Shown piece after piece: positions 19,269-28,808 of a stretch of DNA of 64,000 bases. Origin of the DNA: Pseudomonas sp. LS44. Lineage in GTDB: Bacteria; Pseudomonadota; Gammaproteobacteria; Pseudomonadales; Pseudomonadaceae. The stretch is taken from the NCBI RefSeq assembly GCF_024730785.1, contig NZ_CP102830.1:3944001-4008000 (forward strand). The letters are read 5' to 3'. The position numbers and the translations under genes are program-made. The notes below the pieces were generated by a model. The model saw only the letters and a program-made list of their open reading frames with translations, was not told the DNA's origin and searched no databases. Positions within the stretch are counted from its first letter, which is position 1. Each line of letters begins with the position of its first letter.

Positions 19269-20477
19269 TCAGCAGATCTCGAACAGGCCGGCGGCGCCCA
19301 TGCCACCACCGATGCACATGGTCACGACGACGTAACGCACACCCCGACGGCGACCTTCCAACAGGCTGTGGCCGACCATCCGTGCACCGGACATACCGAA
19401 CGGGTGGCCGATGGCGATGGCGCCACCGTTGACGTTCAGACGGTCGTGGGGGATGCCCAGCACGTCACGGCAGTGCAGCACCTGACAAGCGAAGGCCTCG
19501 TTGAGTTCCCACAGGCCGATATCGGCCACGCTCAGACCGAAGCGCTTGAGCAGCTTGGGCACCGCCAGCACCGGGCCGATGCCCATTTCTTCCGGGGCGC
19601 AGCCGGCCACGGCGATGCCGCGATAGATACCCAACGGCTGCAGGCCACGGCGCTGCGCTTCGCCGCGACTCATCAGCAGACTGGCAGCGGCGCCGTCAGA
19701 GAACTGCGAGGCGTTGCCGGCGGTGATGAACTCGCCCTGCTCGATCCACTTGCCGTTCTTCCACACCGGTTTCAGCGCAGCCAGATCTTCAAGCTTGGTC
19801 GACGGCCGGTTGCATTCGTCGCGCTCGGCCAACACCTCTTCATGGCCGGTGGGCTGGCCTTCCTTGTCGAAGCACAGCTTGCGCGCGGCCAGCGGCACGA
19901 TTTCCTCGTCGAACAAGCCATCGCGCTGCGCGGCGGCAGTGCGCTGCTGGCTTTGCAGCGAGTATTCGTCCTGGGCGGCGCGGCTGATGCCATAACGGCG
20001 CGAGACGATCTCGGCAGTTTCGAGCATCGGGATGTAGGCGCTCGGCATGCACTCGAGCACCGCCTCGGACTGCGCCCGGTAGCTGTTCTTGTGCTTGGTC
20101 TGGGTCAGCGACAGCGACTCGACGCCGCCGGCGATGGCGATGTTCATCTCCCCGGCGAGGATGCCCGTGGCCGCCACGCCGATACTCATCAGGCCGGAGG
20201 CGCACATGCGGTCCAGGGCCATGCCCGGCACGGTGTCCGGCAGACCGCCGGTGTAGGCGCACAGGCGGCCGATGTTGTAGCCCTGGGTGCCCTGCTGCAC
20301 GGCGGCGCCCATGATCACGTCTTCCACCGAGCCCGGCTCGATGCCCGCGCGCTCGACCACCGCGCGCACCACATGGCCGCCGAGCACCGGGGCTTCGGTG
20401 TCGTTGAAAGAACCACGGAACGACTTGGTCAGCGCGGTCCGCGCGGTGGCAACGATCACAACTTCATTCATGCTCAT
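19269..20477 (-). CDS. Thiolase (acetyl-CoA acyltransferase type)
   Basis: A 402-residue thiolase that would cleave a 3-ketoacyl-CoA. The nucleophilic cysteine lies in [31 protein letters not shown] carries the active-site histidine, and the second cysteine is in [16 protein letters not shown]. It differs from the FadA6-like thiolase at 37959, which has DRQCGSSQQ, so the two probably act on different steroid CoA esters, for example side chain against ring remnants. It is third in the ipdF-maoC-thiolase operon, eight bases after maoC. The start at 20477 is preferred; 20471 is also possible. Confidence 0.85.
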   Translation of the reverse strand: MSMNEVVIVATARTALTKSFRGSFNDTEAPVLGGHVVRAVVERAGIEPGSVEDVIMGAAVQQGTQGYNIGRLCAYTGGLPDTVPGMALDRMCASGLMSIGVAATGILAGEMNIAIAGGVESLSLTQTKHKNSYRAQSEAVLECMPSAYIPMLETAEIVSRRYGISRAAQDEYSLQSQQRTAAAQRDGLFDEEIVPLAARKLCFDKEGQPTGHEEVLAERDECNRPSTKLEDLAALKPVWKNGKWIEQGEFITAGNASQFSDGAAASLLMSRGEAQRRGLQPLGIYRGIAVAGCAPEEMGIGPVLAVPKLLKRFGLSVADIGLWELNEAFACQVLHCRDVLGIPHDRLNVNGGAIAIGHPFGMSGARMVGHSLLEGRRRGVRYVVVTMCIGGGMGAAGLFEIC

Positions 20478-20485
20478 GGACAGGC

Positions 20486-20956
20486 TCACTCGGCAATAGG
20501 GTTGAAGGTGTAGCGGCTGATGGTGTCGACCACGCAGCCCGGGCGCTCGCCGCCCTCGATTTCGACGCTGATGCGCACCACGAACTGCACCGCCGCGCCG
20601 ACCATTTCCGCGCTCAGCACTTCGCCGCGGCCACGCACTCGCGCACCGACCTTGACCGCCGCCGGAAAACGTACGCGGTCGCTGCCGTAGTTGACGCCCA
20701 TGGCCATGTTCTCGATGCTCATCAGTTGCGGCATGAACAGATTGGCCAGGGACAGGGTCAGGTAGCCGTGGGCGATGCAACCGCCGAACGGGCCGCTGGC
20801 GGCGCGCTCAGGGTCGACGTGGATCCACTGCTGGTCGCCAGTCGCTTCGGCGAACAGGTTGACCCGCTCCTGGGTGATCGGCAGCCACTCGGTGACGCCC
20901 AGGTCGAGGCCCTGGGCTTTGAGCATCTGCTCGGCACTGCTGAATACGGTGCTCAT
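20486..20956 (-). CDS. MaoC-like enoyl-CoA hydratase
   Basis: A 156-residue single hot-dog-fold hydratase. The catalytic signature is [18 protein letters not shown], carrying the Asp and His of the (R)-hydratase family, followed by [16 protein letters not shown]. It is expected to hydrate an enoyl-CoA formed during beta-oxidation of a steroid side chain or ring fragment. The start [10 protein letters not shown] at 20956 lies ten bases after the ipdF stop; longer in-frame starts run into ipdF. The neighbouring thiolase could act on the next intermediates after oxidation. Confidence 0.82.
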   Translation of the reverse strand: MSTVFSSAEQMLKAQGLDLGVTEWLPITQERVNLFAEATGDQQWIHVDPERAASGPFGGCIAHGYLTLSLANLFMPQLMSIENMAMGVNYGSDRVRFPAAVKVGARVRGRGEVLSAEMVGAAVQFVVRISVEIEGGERPGCVVDTISRYTFNPIAE

Positions 20957-20966
20957 GTTTGCCTCC

Positions 20967-21752
20967 TCAGGCCTGTTGCGAACTGACCGACAGCACTTCG
21001 CCAACCATGTAGGAGGCGTAGTCGCTGGCCAGGAAGATCATCACGTTGGCCACTTCCCAGACTTCGGCAGCGCGGCCGAAGGCTTCACGGCCGGCCAGTT
21101 GCTCCAGCAACTCGCTGCTGGAGGCCTTCTTGAGAAACTCATGCAAGGCGATGGACGGCGACACGGCGTTGATCCGCACCCCGCTCTCGGCGGCCTCCAG
21201 GGCGCTGCAGCGGGTCAGCGCCATCACCCCAGCCTTGGCCGCGGCGTAGTGCGCTTGTTCTTTCTGCGCGCGCCAGCCGAGCACCGAGGCGTTGTTGACG
21301 ATCGCACCGGCGCCACGGCGCTCCATGTGCGGCAGCATCGCGCGGGTCATGCGGAAGGTCCCAGTGAGGGTCACGTCGATCACCCGCAGCCATTCCTCGT
21401 CGCTCATCTCGGTGACGCGCTTCTGCCCGCCGAGCCCGGCGTTGTTGATCAGCACGTCGACGCCGCCCAGTGCCTGTTCGGCGGCGGCGACCAGCGCTTG
21501 CACCTCGTCTTCGACAGTGACGTTGCACAGCTGGCCGTAAATCGCCTGCAGCCCGGTCTCCGCCTTGAGGCGCTCGACCGCCTCTTCCAGACGGCGCGGA
21601 TGGACATCGGAAATCATCAGCGCCCGGCAGCCTTCTTCGGCGCAGCGCTTGGCCGCGGCATAGCCGATTCCGGCGCCCGCAGCGGCGGTGATGAGTACGG
21701 ACTTGCCGGCCAGCAACTGGTGGCCAGGGACATAAGGAGGGGCTTGTCTCAC
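20967..21752 (-). CDS. ipdF: IpdF-like SDR, 5-hydroxy-HIP-CoA dehydrogenase
   Basis: IpdF oxidises the 5-hydroxyl of the HIP (methylhexahydroindanedione propionate) intermediate in C/D-ring degradation. The 261-residue protein closely follows actinobacterial IpdF as I remember it: LLAGKSVLITAAAGAGIG, NNAGLGGQ, NNASVLGWRAQ, HYAAAKAGVMALTRCSALEA and RINAVSPSIALHEFL. The YxxxK catalytic pair is in HYAAAKAG. I start it at the GTG 21752 (VRQAPPYVPGHQLL), which matches family N-termini; an upstream ATG would overlap the operator at 21812. It is first of the ipdF-maoC-thiolase operon. Confidence 0.87.
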   Translation of the reverse strand: MRQAPPYVPGHQLLAGKSVLITAAAGAGIGYAAAKRCAEEGCRALMISDVHPRRLEEAVERLKAETGLQAIYGQLCNVTVEDEVQALVAAAEQALGGVDVLINNAGLGGQKRVTEMSDEEWLRVIDVTLTGTFRMTRAMLPHMERRGAGAIVNNASVLGWRAQKEQAHYAAAKAGVMALTRCSALEAAESGVRINAVSPSIALHEFLKKASSSELLEQLAGREAFGRAAEVWEVANVMIFLASDYASYMVGEVLSVSSQQA

Positions 21753-21811
21753 GATGGAAACCTCTGACGAAAACGGACGCGTACAGATATAAGCGGCGCG
21801 CCAGCGCGGCA

Positions 21812-21829
21812 CATCGTCAAAACGGACGG
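21812..21829 (-). promoter_or_regulatory. Island operator site 4, upstream of ipdF
   Basis: The coding strand reads CCGTCCGTTTTGACGATG; the left edge deviates, the GACGATG half is exact. TATATC begins 20 bases downstream as a possible -10. Confidence 0.6.
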
Positions 21830-22035
21830 GGCAGGAAAAACACCAGAGTGTTGCTATTGCGATGAGCAGGACAGTCGGCCACGAACAGCGTCAGGCGGGC
21901 AGGTCTGCGAACGGCCGCCCTGCCGTGCCCCGCCGCACGTCAGGCACGCTTCGCGTACGCAGGCCCTGGAGCCTGCATCATCTAGAATTCGCGAGGGGGC
22001 AACTGCAACGCGTCCTTGACATCAGGAGACCTGAA

Positions 22036-22476
22036 ATGAACGGCATACCTTGGCTGGCACTGGTGGTAGCGTTTGGATGGATATCAGGGTGCGCCACCAG
22101 ACCCGAACAGAGCGTCGACATCCCCCTGCTCGCTACGATGAACAGCGCCGGGACTATTGCCCATGCGTCATTGAGCTCAGCCGGCAACGAGACAACCATC
22201 TCGTTCGTCGTCGGTGGCGTGCCGAGCGGCACCACCCTGCCGGTTCATCTGTACACCTACGTCTACCCCGGCTCCTGCCAGCAGCTTGGCCCGAAACCGG
22301 CGTACTCCATGAACCAGACGGTGGGCGCGGACACCCTCTCGAGGCGTCCACCCTGGCAATTCTGGAGACGCGTCCCCGTGCCGCTGAGCGAACTACGCGC
22401 GGGCGCTTATGCCCTGGTGGTCCGCTCGGGGCCGATGGACGGGAACCTGGACCTGTTCTGCGGCAACCTCAGATGA
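22036..22476 (+). CDS. Putative lipoprotein, unknown function
   Basis: A 146-residue protein with a lipoprotein signal peptide: MNGIPWLALVVAFGWISGC ends in a lipobox-like ISGC. The start at 22036 has an AGGAGA ribosome site. The mature part is mostly beta-strand-like (TISFVVGGVPSGTTLPVHLY) and contains two later cysteines (GSCQQ and LFCGN) that could form a disulfide. I do not recognise the family. It is the only rightward gene among leftward operons, and its end overlaps the end of the flavin oxidoreductase gene by eight bases. Confidence 0.65.
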   Translation: MNGIPWLALVVAFGWISGCATRPEQSVDIPLLATMNSAGTIAHASLSSAGNETTISFVVGGVPSGTTLPVHLYTYVYPGSCQQLGPKPAYSMNQTVGADTLSRRPPWQFWRRVPVPLSELRAGAYALVVRSGPMDGNLDLFCGNLR

Positions 22477-23707
22477 GTGCAGCCGGCTGGGCATTGAGTT
22501 GTGCATCGCCGGGTTGGCCGAGTACGCAGGAAGTGCCGCCCGGGGTGTACATCATCGCCACACAGCGGTTGCACGATGTACAGATCGAGTCGCGGCTGGT
22601 GCCGGCGGCTAGCTTGTTGACATAGTCCGGCTCGGCGATCAGGACGCGACCCATGGTCACGGCGTCGAAACCTTCGCCCATCACCTGCTCAATGCTTTGC
22701 AGGCTTTTCGCCCCGCCCAGATAAGCCAGCGGCATCTTCACCGCAGCGCGCACCTTACGGGCGTGTTCGAGCAGGTACAGCTCGCGGAAATCCACCTTGG
22801 GCGCGGTAAGGCTCTGAATAAACATCGCCGCGGCCATGATCGGGTTGTTGCTGCTGACGCGGTTTTCCTTGGGAAAGGAGGAGCCGAACATGGTAGTGAT
22901 CGACTCGACGTTCATCCCCGCACTCAACACCAGCAGATGCGCACCCTCACGCTCGAGGATTTGGGCGATGGCGGCTCCGTCCTCGGCGGTGTGGCCGCCC
23001 CGCGCGCCTTCGGTGATGCTGTATTTGCACACTACCGCCAGATCCTTGCCGACGGCATCCAACACCCGGCGCAGCACCAGGCTGGGGAAGCGCAGACGAT
23101 TCTCCAGGCTGCCGCCGTATTGGTCGCGGCGCTTGTTGTACAGCGGCGAGACGAACTGGCTGAGCAGGTAGCCATGGCCCATGTGCAGTTCCACCGCATC
23201 GAAACCGGCCTCGCGAGCCAGGCGCGCACCGCGCACAAACTCGTCGGCGATCTGCTGTATGTCCGCCTCGCTCATCGCCTGCTTGCGCAACATGCCGCTC
23301 ATCAGGCCGACCTTGTTGAAGCCGCTACTGGACGACAACGGTCGTGGCGCCTGCTGCGGCTTCAAGAAGGTGAAGCAGCCGCCGTGGGTGATCTGCGCCG
23401 AAGCCGCCGCGCCATGACGGTGCACGGCATCGGTCAGCACCCGCAAGTGCGGTTGCGTATCGCGGTCGAGCACAATCTGGTTCGGCAGCGTGCGGCCATC
23501 CGGGCTCACCGCGCAGTAGGCCAAGGTAGTCATGCCGGCACCGCCGGCGGCCATCGACTCGTGGAACTGGACCAAGCGCTTGGAAGGCACACCCCCCGGG
23601 GCCGAGCCCTCGTTGGTGGCCGACTTGATAAAGCGGTTTCTCAGCGTCAGCGGGCCGATGGTCAGCGGACTGAAAGGCGACACGGGCAGGTCTTTATTGT
23701 TAGGCAT
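22469..23707 (-). CDS. NADH:flavin oxidoreductase of the old yellow enzyme / BaiCD type
   Basis: A 412-residue FMN barrel enzyme. FSPLTIGPLTLRNRFIKSA is the family start, ITHGGCFTFLKPQQAP follows, and AVELHMGHGYLLSQFVSPLYNKRRDQYGGS is the core signature. A C-terminal cluster C-x2-C-x2-C-x11-C (ICTSCNRCV...GTSCVLG) resembles the 4Fe-4S site of 2,4-dienoyl-CoA reductases and bile-acid BaiCD. The FAD/NAD domain found at the end of those longer enzymes is absent. A role in reducing a steroid double bond is likely. The start at 23707 has AGGG upstream. It is a single-gene unit behind operator 5. Confidence 0.8.
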   Translation of the reverse strand: MPNNKDLPVSPFSPLTIGPLTLRNRFIKSATNEGSAPGGVPSKRLVQFHESMAAGGAGMTTLAYCAVSPDGRTLPNQIVLDRDTQPHLRVLTDAVHRHGAAASAQITHGGCFTFLKPQQAPRPLSSSSGFNKVGLMSGMLRKQAMSEADIQQIADEFVRGARLAREAGFDAVELHMGHGYLLSQFVSPLYNKRRDQYGGSLENRLRFPSLVLRRVLDAVGKDLAVVCKYSITEGARGGHTAEDGAAIAQILEREGAHLLVLSAGMNVESITTMFGSSFPKENRVSSNNPIMAAAMFIQSLTAPKVDFRELYLLEHARKVRAAVKMPLAYLGGAKSLQSIEQVMGEGFDAVTMGRVLIAEPDYVNKLAAGTSRDSICTSCNRCVAMMYTPGGTSCVLGQPGDAQLNAQPAALI

Positions 23708-23833
23708 GACGATCCCTGGTTTCTTGTTCAAATTGTCGGTGAGGCGTCAGGCGAGGGGTCTGGAACGACGCCCAGACCGGCAGCAGGCCGCACCTGCAGG
23801 TGCCTGGATTGTCGTACTCACCCCCAGCAGCAA

Positions 23834-23851
23834 CATCGTCCGATAGGACTA
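23834..23851 (-). promoter_or_regulatory. Island operator site 5, upstream of the flavin oxidoreductase
   Basis: The coding strand reads TAGTCCTATCGGACGATG, an exact consensus copy. GACAAT begins 20 bases downstream as the -10 candidate. Confidence 0.78.
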
Positions 23852-23891
23852 TTCATCTGCCTTCGCTAGTGCCCTGAATTTGAAGTTCGTT

Positions 23892-23918
23892 TAAGAACCT
23901 GTTTACGATCTGCTGCGC
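23892..23918. repeat. Solo end of the MITE-like element
   Basis: Twenty-seven bases (TAAGAACCTGTTTACGATCT then GCTGCGC) match exactly the right end of the element at 61256-61400 in inverted orientation. The rest of the element is missing. Confidence 0.6.
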
Positions 23919-23926
23919 ACCGTTTT

Positions 23927-24030
23927 GTAGGGTGGGTTAGCCGCGTAGCGGCGTAACCCACCAGCGGTGTCGACCCGCACATCAGTGCCCAACAGGGCGG
24001 TGGGTTACGCCTACGGCTAATCCACCCTAC
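23927..24030. repeat. Inverted intergenic repeat (GTAGGGTGGGTTAGCC family)
   Basis: The outer arms GTAGGGTGGGTTAGCCG and GGCTAATCCACCCTAC form a long imperfect hairpin; inner arms GCGTAACCCACC and GGTGGGTTACGCC add a second one. The same family occurs near 46920, 47085 and 52208. Confidence 0.7.
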
Positions 24031-24126
24031 GAATCATCGCTGCAGGCATCACCTAGCAGGCCTGCATGTCTCAACACGTAACGGGGACTCCGCCAAAATC
24101 AAACAGCCAACTTCTGATTCAGGACA

Positions 24127-25266
24127 CTAGTTCAGCGCCGCCACGCTACTCAGCAGCAATTGCACCAGCGCCGTCTGCCGGCTCACACCCGTCTTGGCGA
24201 AGATTACGCGCAGGTGCGCGCGGGCGGTGTTGCGGCTGATATTCAGGTCCATGGCCGCCTGCTCCAGAGTCAAGCCATGGCCCAGTTGCACGGCCAGCGC
24301 GGCTTCCGCCGGGGTCAACTGAAACAATTGGCGCAACAGGCTTTCCGAGGGCTCGGCCTGCCGTTCGGGGGCTCGAATGATCACCTCTATCGCCGCCGGC
24401 GGGCCGGCTTCATAGCGCTCTGCTCGGGCGATGCTGCGCAACAGCACACCAAGGCTGCCCGGGCGTTTGCTGCGACCCAGGGAAATGGCTTCCACCACAC
24501 TGCCGCCCGGCTCCGCCCGCGCCTCGATCAGCTTGCGGATCAGTCGCCACAGACGGCGGTCATCCAGGCCGGAGCTGGCCTGCAGGCGGCCGTTATGCAG
24601 TTGCAGGCCATCGGATTCGGCAAGCATCTGCTCCGCCGTGCGGTTGCATAGCAGGATCTCGCCTTCGGCTCCGAGAATCAGCGTGCCGATGCTCAGACGC
24701 TCCAGGGTGGCGGCGTACAGGCGCCGCTCGGTTCGCTCGCCGCCAAGCCGCGCATGCAGGCGCAGGGCACGCTTGAGGTGCGGCAGCAGCAGTGTACAGA
24801 GCGCACGGTCGCGCTCTTCGAAAGGCGCACCGTCCGGACCACGACTGACACGCAAGCGGCTCTCGAAGCCCTCTTCGGTATGCAGATCGGCGCCCATCAT
24901 GTAGCGCACCTGCAGCGGCTGGAGGAAGTCACGGTAGATCACACTGTCCAGCCACTCGCGCTCGTCGATCAGCTCCTGCAGCATCACCACTCGATCACGC
25001 GGCAGTTTGACGAAGGGGTCGAGGGCATAGAGCGAACGCTCATACACCACGGCAATAGTCGGCCGCGCCTGACCGGCAAAGATCACCAGGCCGGGGTCGC
25101 CCGGGGCTGGCGAACGAATCGTCAGGGATACGTAGTTGGCCTGCAGACGCAGGCGCAACTGGTCGAACAATTGAGTCCAGGGCACGGGCTCGAGCACACC
25201 CTCGTAGACCAACCCGAGCAACTCGAGCAGGTCAACGGGGTGATCCTGGCATTCAGATCCAGACAT
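24127..25266 (-). CDS. LuxR-type transcriptional regulator, second TeiR-like paralogue
   Basis: A 379-residue regulator built like the one at 14012: N-terminal sensory region with LQANYVSLTIRSP and MGADLHTEEGFESRLRVSRG, PAS-like middle (GTLILGAEGEILLCNRTAEQ), C-terminal LuxR helix-turn-helix (LTPAEAALAVQLGHGLTLEQ, SRNTARAHLRVIFAKTGVSR). It lies downstream of the DUF1329-DUF1302 genes on the same strand and may be co-transcribed with them, which would make it part of a feedback loop through operator 6. It could share the 18-bp operator with its paralogue. Confidence 0.85.
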   Translation of the reverse strand: MSGSECQDHPVDLLELLGLVYEGVLEPVPWTQLFDQLRLRLQANYVSLTIRSPAPGDPGLVIFAGQARPTIAVVYERSLYALDPFVKLPRDRVVMLQELIDEREWLDSVIYRDFLQPLQVRYMMGADLHTEEGFESRLRVSRGPDGAPFEERDRALCTLLLPHLKRALRLHARLGGERTERRLYAATLERLSIGTLILGAEGEILLCNRTAEQMLAESDGLQLHNGRLQASSGLDDRRLWRLIRKLIEARAEPGGSVVEAISLGRSKRPGSLGVLLRSIARAERYEAGPPAAIEVIIRAPERQAEPSESLLRQLFQLTPAEAALAVQLGHGLTLEQAAMDLNISRNTARAHLRVIFAKTGVSRQTALVQLLLSSVAALN

Positions 25267-25361
25267 GCCTGTGCCCCCGGACTATTGGCCACGTCCCGCA
25301 AGCGTGCACAGCGGTTGCAGGATCGACACCCGCAACCGCTGCAGCCCACGCGGCCAAGACA

Positions 25362-27023
25362 TCAGAAGGTGTACTTGGCGTTGAACGACAGGTAGTCGCG
25401 GTCAGCCAGAGTACGGCCCTGGTCGATGTCCGGCGAGCTCAGGTAACCGACATAGGTCAGCCCGACCTGGAAGTTGCCCAGGTACTTGAAGTCCGCGCCC
25501 AGGGTCAGACGCTTCTCGTCACGCCCCAGCCCCTGATAGGCACTGCCATCGACGTTCTGGTTCCAGATCGCCTTGGTGGTCAGGTCCCAGCCATCGGCTA
25601 TCGATGGATAGTCGAGGATGGCGCCGACCCCCAGTAGGGTCGAACCACGGGTCTGGGTTTCATACTCGAAGTCATTGAAGGTACCGTCTACCCCCGGCCC
25701 GCCACCGCTGACGGTCAGGTCGTCCACACCCTCGAGGCGCTGGTGCACCACCTCGCCCATCAGCGTGGTCTGCTGGGCGATGGCGGTTGGGCCGATGATG
25801 TACATGGCGTTCAGGTTGCCCTGCAGCAACTGGCCGCGGGCTGGCGCACCGTTGGCGAGGTAGACCGCCGCACCATCGCGGTAACTCAGGTCGCCGGCGA
25901 ACTGTACGGCGTCGCCGATCTTCGAGCTGAAGCTGGCACCAGTCAGTTCGACGTCATCGAAATAACCGAGCCGGTACGAGGGCGCTTCGGCCGCACTGGC
26001 ATGCTTGCCGACGCTTGTTAACGAGGAGTACTGGGTCTGCCCGGTGAAATCGAAGAACAGCGCGCCGATGCGCTCGTGGTAGCGGTAGTGGAACAGGCCG
26101 ACTTCGGTGCTCTCGGTCAGGCGGTAGCGGCCGCCCAGGCCCCACTGGCCACTGTCGCCCGGTTCGACGTCACCGGCGGAGTTGACCGCCGTGAAGGTCT
26201 TGTCCGGCAGCGTGTCGATTACCCCCGGGGCGAGGCGGAAGAACTGCGCACCAGGACCAAAGTAGTCGCTACCGAAGTAGTCGCCCACCGGGTTGAGCTG
26301 GGTTTCTTCCCACTTGTACTGGTAGTAGGCCAGCAGCGTCAGCTCGTCGTTCAGCGACCAGGAGCCGGAAACCTGACCGACCGGCAGGTAGGCATCCTTG
26401 GCTTCGGTGCCCGGCACGTTGAATTTGGTGGCATCGACCGGCGCCTGGCCCTGGCTGATGTTCGGCCAGAACAGGCTCTCGCCCCAGGCGACCAGATGGC
26501 GGCCGGCCTTGACCGACAGGTACTGGTCACCGAAGACGTCGAAATTGCCGTAGACATAGGCGTCCAGCAGCCGCGATTTGCCGCCGCTAAGCTCGCGGGT
26601 GTCCTCGACGAACCCGTCGTGACGACCGATCTTGTTCACCGTAGACGCCGAATCGTTGGCGTTGCGGTTGTGGTAGACATCGTCATAGAACGTGCTGCCA
26701 CGCAGCACCCCGCCGAGATTGTCATGCTTGAGCAGCAGCTCGCCGAACAGGCTGACCCGGTTGTTGATCAGCGAACCGCGCTTGAAGTTGCGCGTGCCGT
26801 CGTCGTAGTTCGGGTGGTTCAGGTACTCGTGCGCCTGCTTGGCGGTACGCATCGATGCGGTGTAGTTGGCCGTCAGTGACGAGTCCAGTGTGGTGTTCTC
26901 GCCCAATTCGAAGCTCGGCCCGGCCATGGCCGAACCACTGGCCATGGCCACCGCGAGACTCAAAAGGCAAGGCGCGCGACGCTTGCCCGCTCCCCGATAA
27001 GCATTATTTTCCAGCCTAGACAT
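25362..27023 (-). CDS. DUF1302 outer-membrane protein
   Basis: A 553-residue exported protein. A signal peptide covers about residues 1-34 (CLLSLAVAMASGSAMAG), then many short amphipathic strands with aromatic ends, finishing with an outer-membrane-type C-terminal phenylalanine (YLSFNAKYTF). It belongs to the DUF1302 family, predicted beta-barrels that occur with DUF1329 proteins and MMPL transporters in bacteria using hydrophobic compounds. It may be a steroid entry pore or binding protein. The ribosome site AAGGAGAAGGGC is clear. It follows the DUF1329 gene. Confidence 0.85.
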   Translation of the reverse strand: MSRLENNAYRGAGKRRAPCLLSLAVAMASGSAMAGPSFELGENTTLDSSLTANYTASMRTAKQAHEYLNHPNYDDGTRNFKRGSLINNRVSLFGELLLKHDNLGGVLRGSTFYDDVYHNRNANDSASTVNKIGRHDGFVEDTRELSGGKSRLLDAYVYGNFDVFGDQYLSVKAGRHLVAWGESLFWPNISQGQAPVDATKFNVPGTEAKDAYLPVGQVSGSWSLNDELTLLAYYQYKWEETQLNPVGDYFGSDYFGPGAQFFRLAPGVIDTLPDKTFTAVNSAGDVEPGDSGQWGLGGRYRLTESTEVGLFHYRYHERIGALFFDFTGQTQYSSLTSVGKHASAAEAPSYRLGYFDDVELTGASFSSKIGDAVQFAGDLSYRDGAAVYLANGAPARGQLLQGNLNAMYIIGPTAIAQQTTLMGEVVHQRLEGVDDLTVSGGGPGVDGTFNDFEYETQTRGSTLLGVGAILDYPSIADGWDLTTKAIWNQNVDGSAYQGLGRDEKRLTLGADFKYLGNFQVGLTYVGYLSSPDIDQGRTLADRDYLSFNAKYTF

Positions 27024-27126
27024 GCCCTTCTCCTTGTTGTTGTTTTTGCCGCTGCCGAGCCATTGCCACAGCGCACAGCGGCATGGCGGGCCGAGGAGAT
27101 GTTCTCCGCCTCGACCCGCATGATCC

Positions 27127-28509
27127 TTACTGGCCTAAGCGGCGCGCGGCCTCAGGGCCGAAGTCGCGGATGGTCATGTCACCCTTGTTCAGGAAATAAG
27201 CGTTGCGCTGCTCGTTCACCAGGTTGAAAGCCAGGTAGCTCGAGGCGTTCAGGTCATGGTAGAGACCAACACCGGCCTGCCAGGTCTGGGTTTCCGGCGC
27301 ATAGAAGAAGTTGAGCATCGAGGTGCGCCACAACTCACCACGGTTGTCGTAGTTGTCGCCCATGATCGGGAACCAGGTGTCCTCGTCGATATACATCTTG
27401 CGCTTGCCATACAGGTGGCGATAACCCGGCTTCAGGGTGCCTTCCAGCTCCCAGACACGGTGCAGCTCGTAGCGCATGTAGTCCGGGTTCATGTGCCCCG
27501 GGGTCAGCATGTCGGCGTACTTGAGCTTCTCGGAGTGCAGGCGGGCGGTGTTGGAGGGAATGTACATTTCGCGCTTGCCGACGATCTTCCAGTCATAGCG
27601 CTGGCCGGAGCCGTTGAAGATGCGTACCTCGTCGACAGTGATCGAACCACCGGTTCCCGGGAACGCCATATCGAAGCCATAACCAGGCGACTGGCGAACC
27701 CGCCGGGTACCCGGGTCATAGCGCCAGCTCTGGCGCGGTTCGGTCTTGTCGTTCCAGAACTCGGTGCCCGTGTTGATCTCGCCCTTGTCGCGTTGCGGCA
27801 ACTGGGTTTCGTTCAGGTAGTACGCGGAGTTGCCAACGGTATCGCCGATCCGGCCTGGCTCCAGCCCCGGCGCGATGTTGCGCGAGTTCACGCGGCCCCA
27901 GTTGATATTGCCGTTGTTGAGGACGTAGGCGTTATCGGAGACATACTCCTCAGTCCAGGCTCGTATCGTAAACAGCGACGAATTTTTCAGCAGCTCCCCC
28001 CCCGACTGGGGAATCGGGAAAGCCACGCCACCCGTGCGCCCCACGACGCCCTCGCCATCGTCGACCAGCTTGGCCACCGCGGCGTTTTCTAGAGTCGCCT
28101 TGCAAACCGTGTCGGAGAAACGGAAGTCACGGTGCGAGGGATAGACTGGAACACGGAAAGTCTGTGGGTACAGCTTGAACAGGGCTTTCTGCCCGTCGGA
28201 CAAACGCTCGGCGTACTGCGCCATGTTCTGCGCGGTAATGACGAACAGCGGCTTCTCATCAGGGTAAGGATCAAGCGGATGCTTACCCGTTCCGTCGAAC
28301 TTCATCCCCGTCGGTACGCCCAGCCATTTCCCGCTGTATTCGGGAATGCTGCCGTCGGCATTGCCAGCCTTTTCCGCCCCGACGCACGTCAGGTCCTTGC
28401 CGAGTCGTGCAATCTGATCGGCCGGTGCCTGCCCGAAGGACAGCGCGCTATAGCTTTGCAGTGCTAATGCTGCGCTCAGGCATAAGCCAATTTGGTAATT
28501 ACGTCGCAT
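27127..28509 (-). CDS. DUF1329 exported protein
   Basis: A 460-residue protein with a cleavable signal peptide (MRRNYQIGLCLSAALALQSY, cut near SFGQA). The mature sequence has family marks such as GGVAFPIPQSGGELLKN, RDKGEINTGTEFWNDKTEPR, YDPGTRRVRQSPGYGFD and YDNRGELWR. DUF1329 proteins are LolA/LolB-fold-like periplasmic proteins that may carry lipidic molecules. Here it probably works with the DUF1302 barrel and the MMPL transporters in steroid passage. It is first in the operon, behind operator 6. Confidence 0.85.
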   Translation of the reverse strand: MRRNYQIGLCLSAALALQSYSALSFGQAPADQIARLGKDLTCVGAEKAGNADGSIPEYSGKWLGVPTGMKFDGTGKHPLDPYPDEKPLFVITAQNMAQYAERLSDGQKALFKLYPQTFRVPVYPSHRDFRFSDTVCKATLENAAVAKLVDDGEGVVGRTGGVAFPIPQSGGELLKNSSLFTIRAWTEEYVSDNAYVLNNGNINWGRVNSRNIAPGLEPGRIGDTVGNSAYYLNETQLPQRDKGEINTGTEFWNDKTEPRQSWRYDPGTRRVRQSPGYGFDMAFPGTGGSITVDEVRIFNGSGQRYDWKIVGKREMYIPSNTARLHSEKLKYADMLTPGHMNPDYMRYELHRVWELEGTLKPGYRHLYGKRKMYIDEDTWFPIMGDNYDNRGELWRTSMLNFFYAPETQTWQAGVGLYHDLNASSYLAFNLVNEQRNAYFLNKGDMTIRDFGPEAARRLGQ

Positions 28510-28744
28510 GCTTTTCTCCTTGTTACAAATCGACGGCCAGCGCTCGCCTACAGATGACGTGGGGCACCTGACAGGTGAATGGAATAAGCGAGGTTTCGGA
28601 GCGCACAGCGCTGGCGTGGCCGTGGCTGCGACGGGGGCCTGACGGCAGGTAAAAATAGGTGCGTGTCATTCTTGTTATGCCCCCCTGTTTGGCTCCGCCA
28701 ATGGATGGCGGTAGCCCAGTATCGACAGGGCCCATGGTCGGCGG

Positions 28745-28762
28745 CATCGTCCGCGCGGACTA
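28745..28762 (-). promoter_or_regulatory. Island operator site 6, upstream of DUF1329-DUF1302
   Basis: The coding strand reads TAGTCCGCGCGGACGATG. The core GTCCGCGCGGAC is a perfect 12-base palindrome, the most symmetric copy. GATACT begins exactly 21 bases downstream, as at site 2. Confidence 0.82.
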
Positions 28763-28808
28763 CGCGACACTCCTTGCGCACCCAAAAAGTGCACGGAGGC
28801 GGCAGCTG

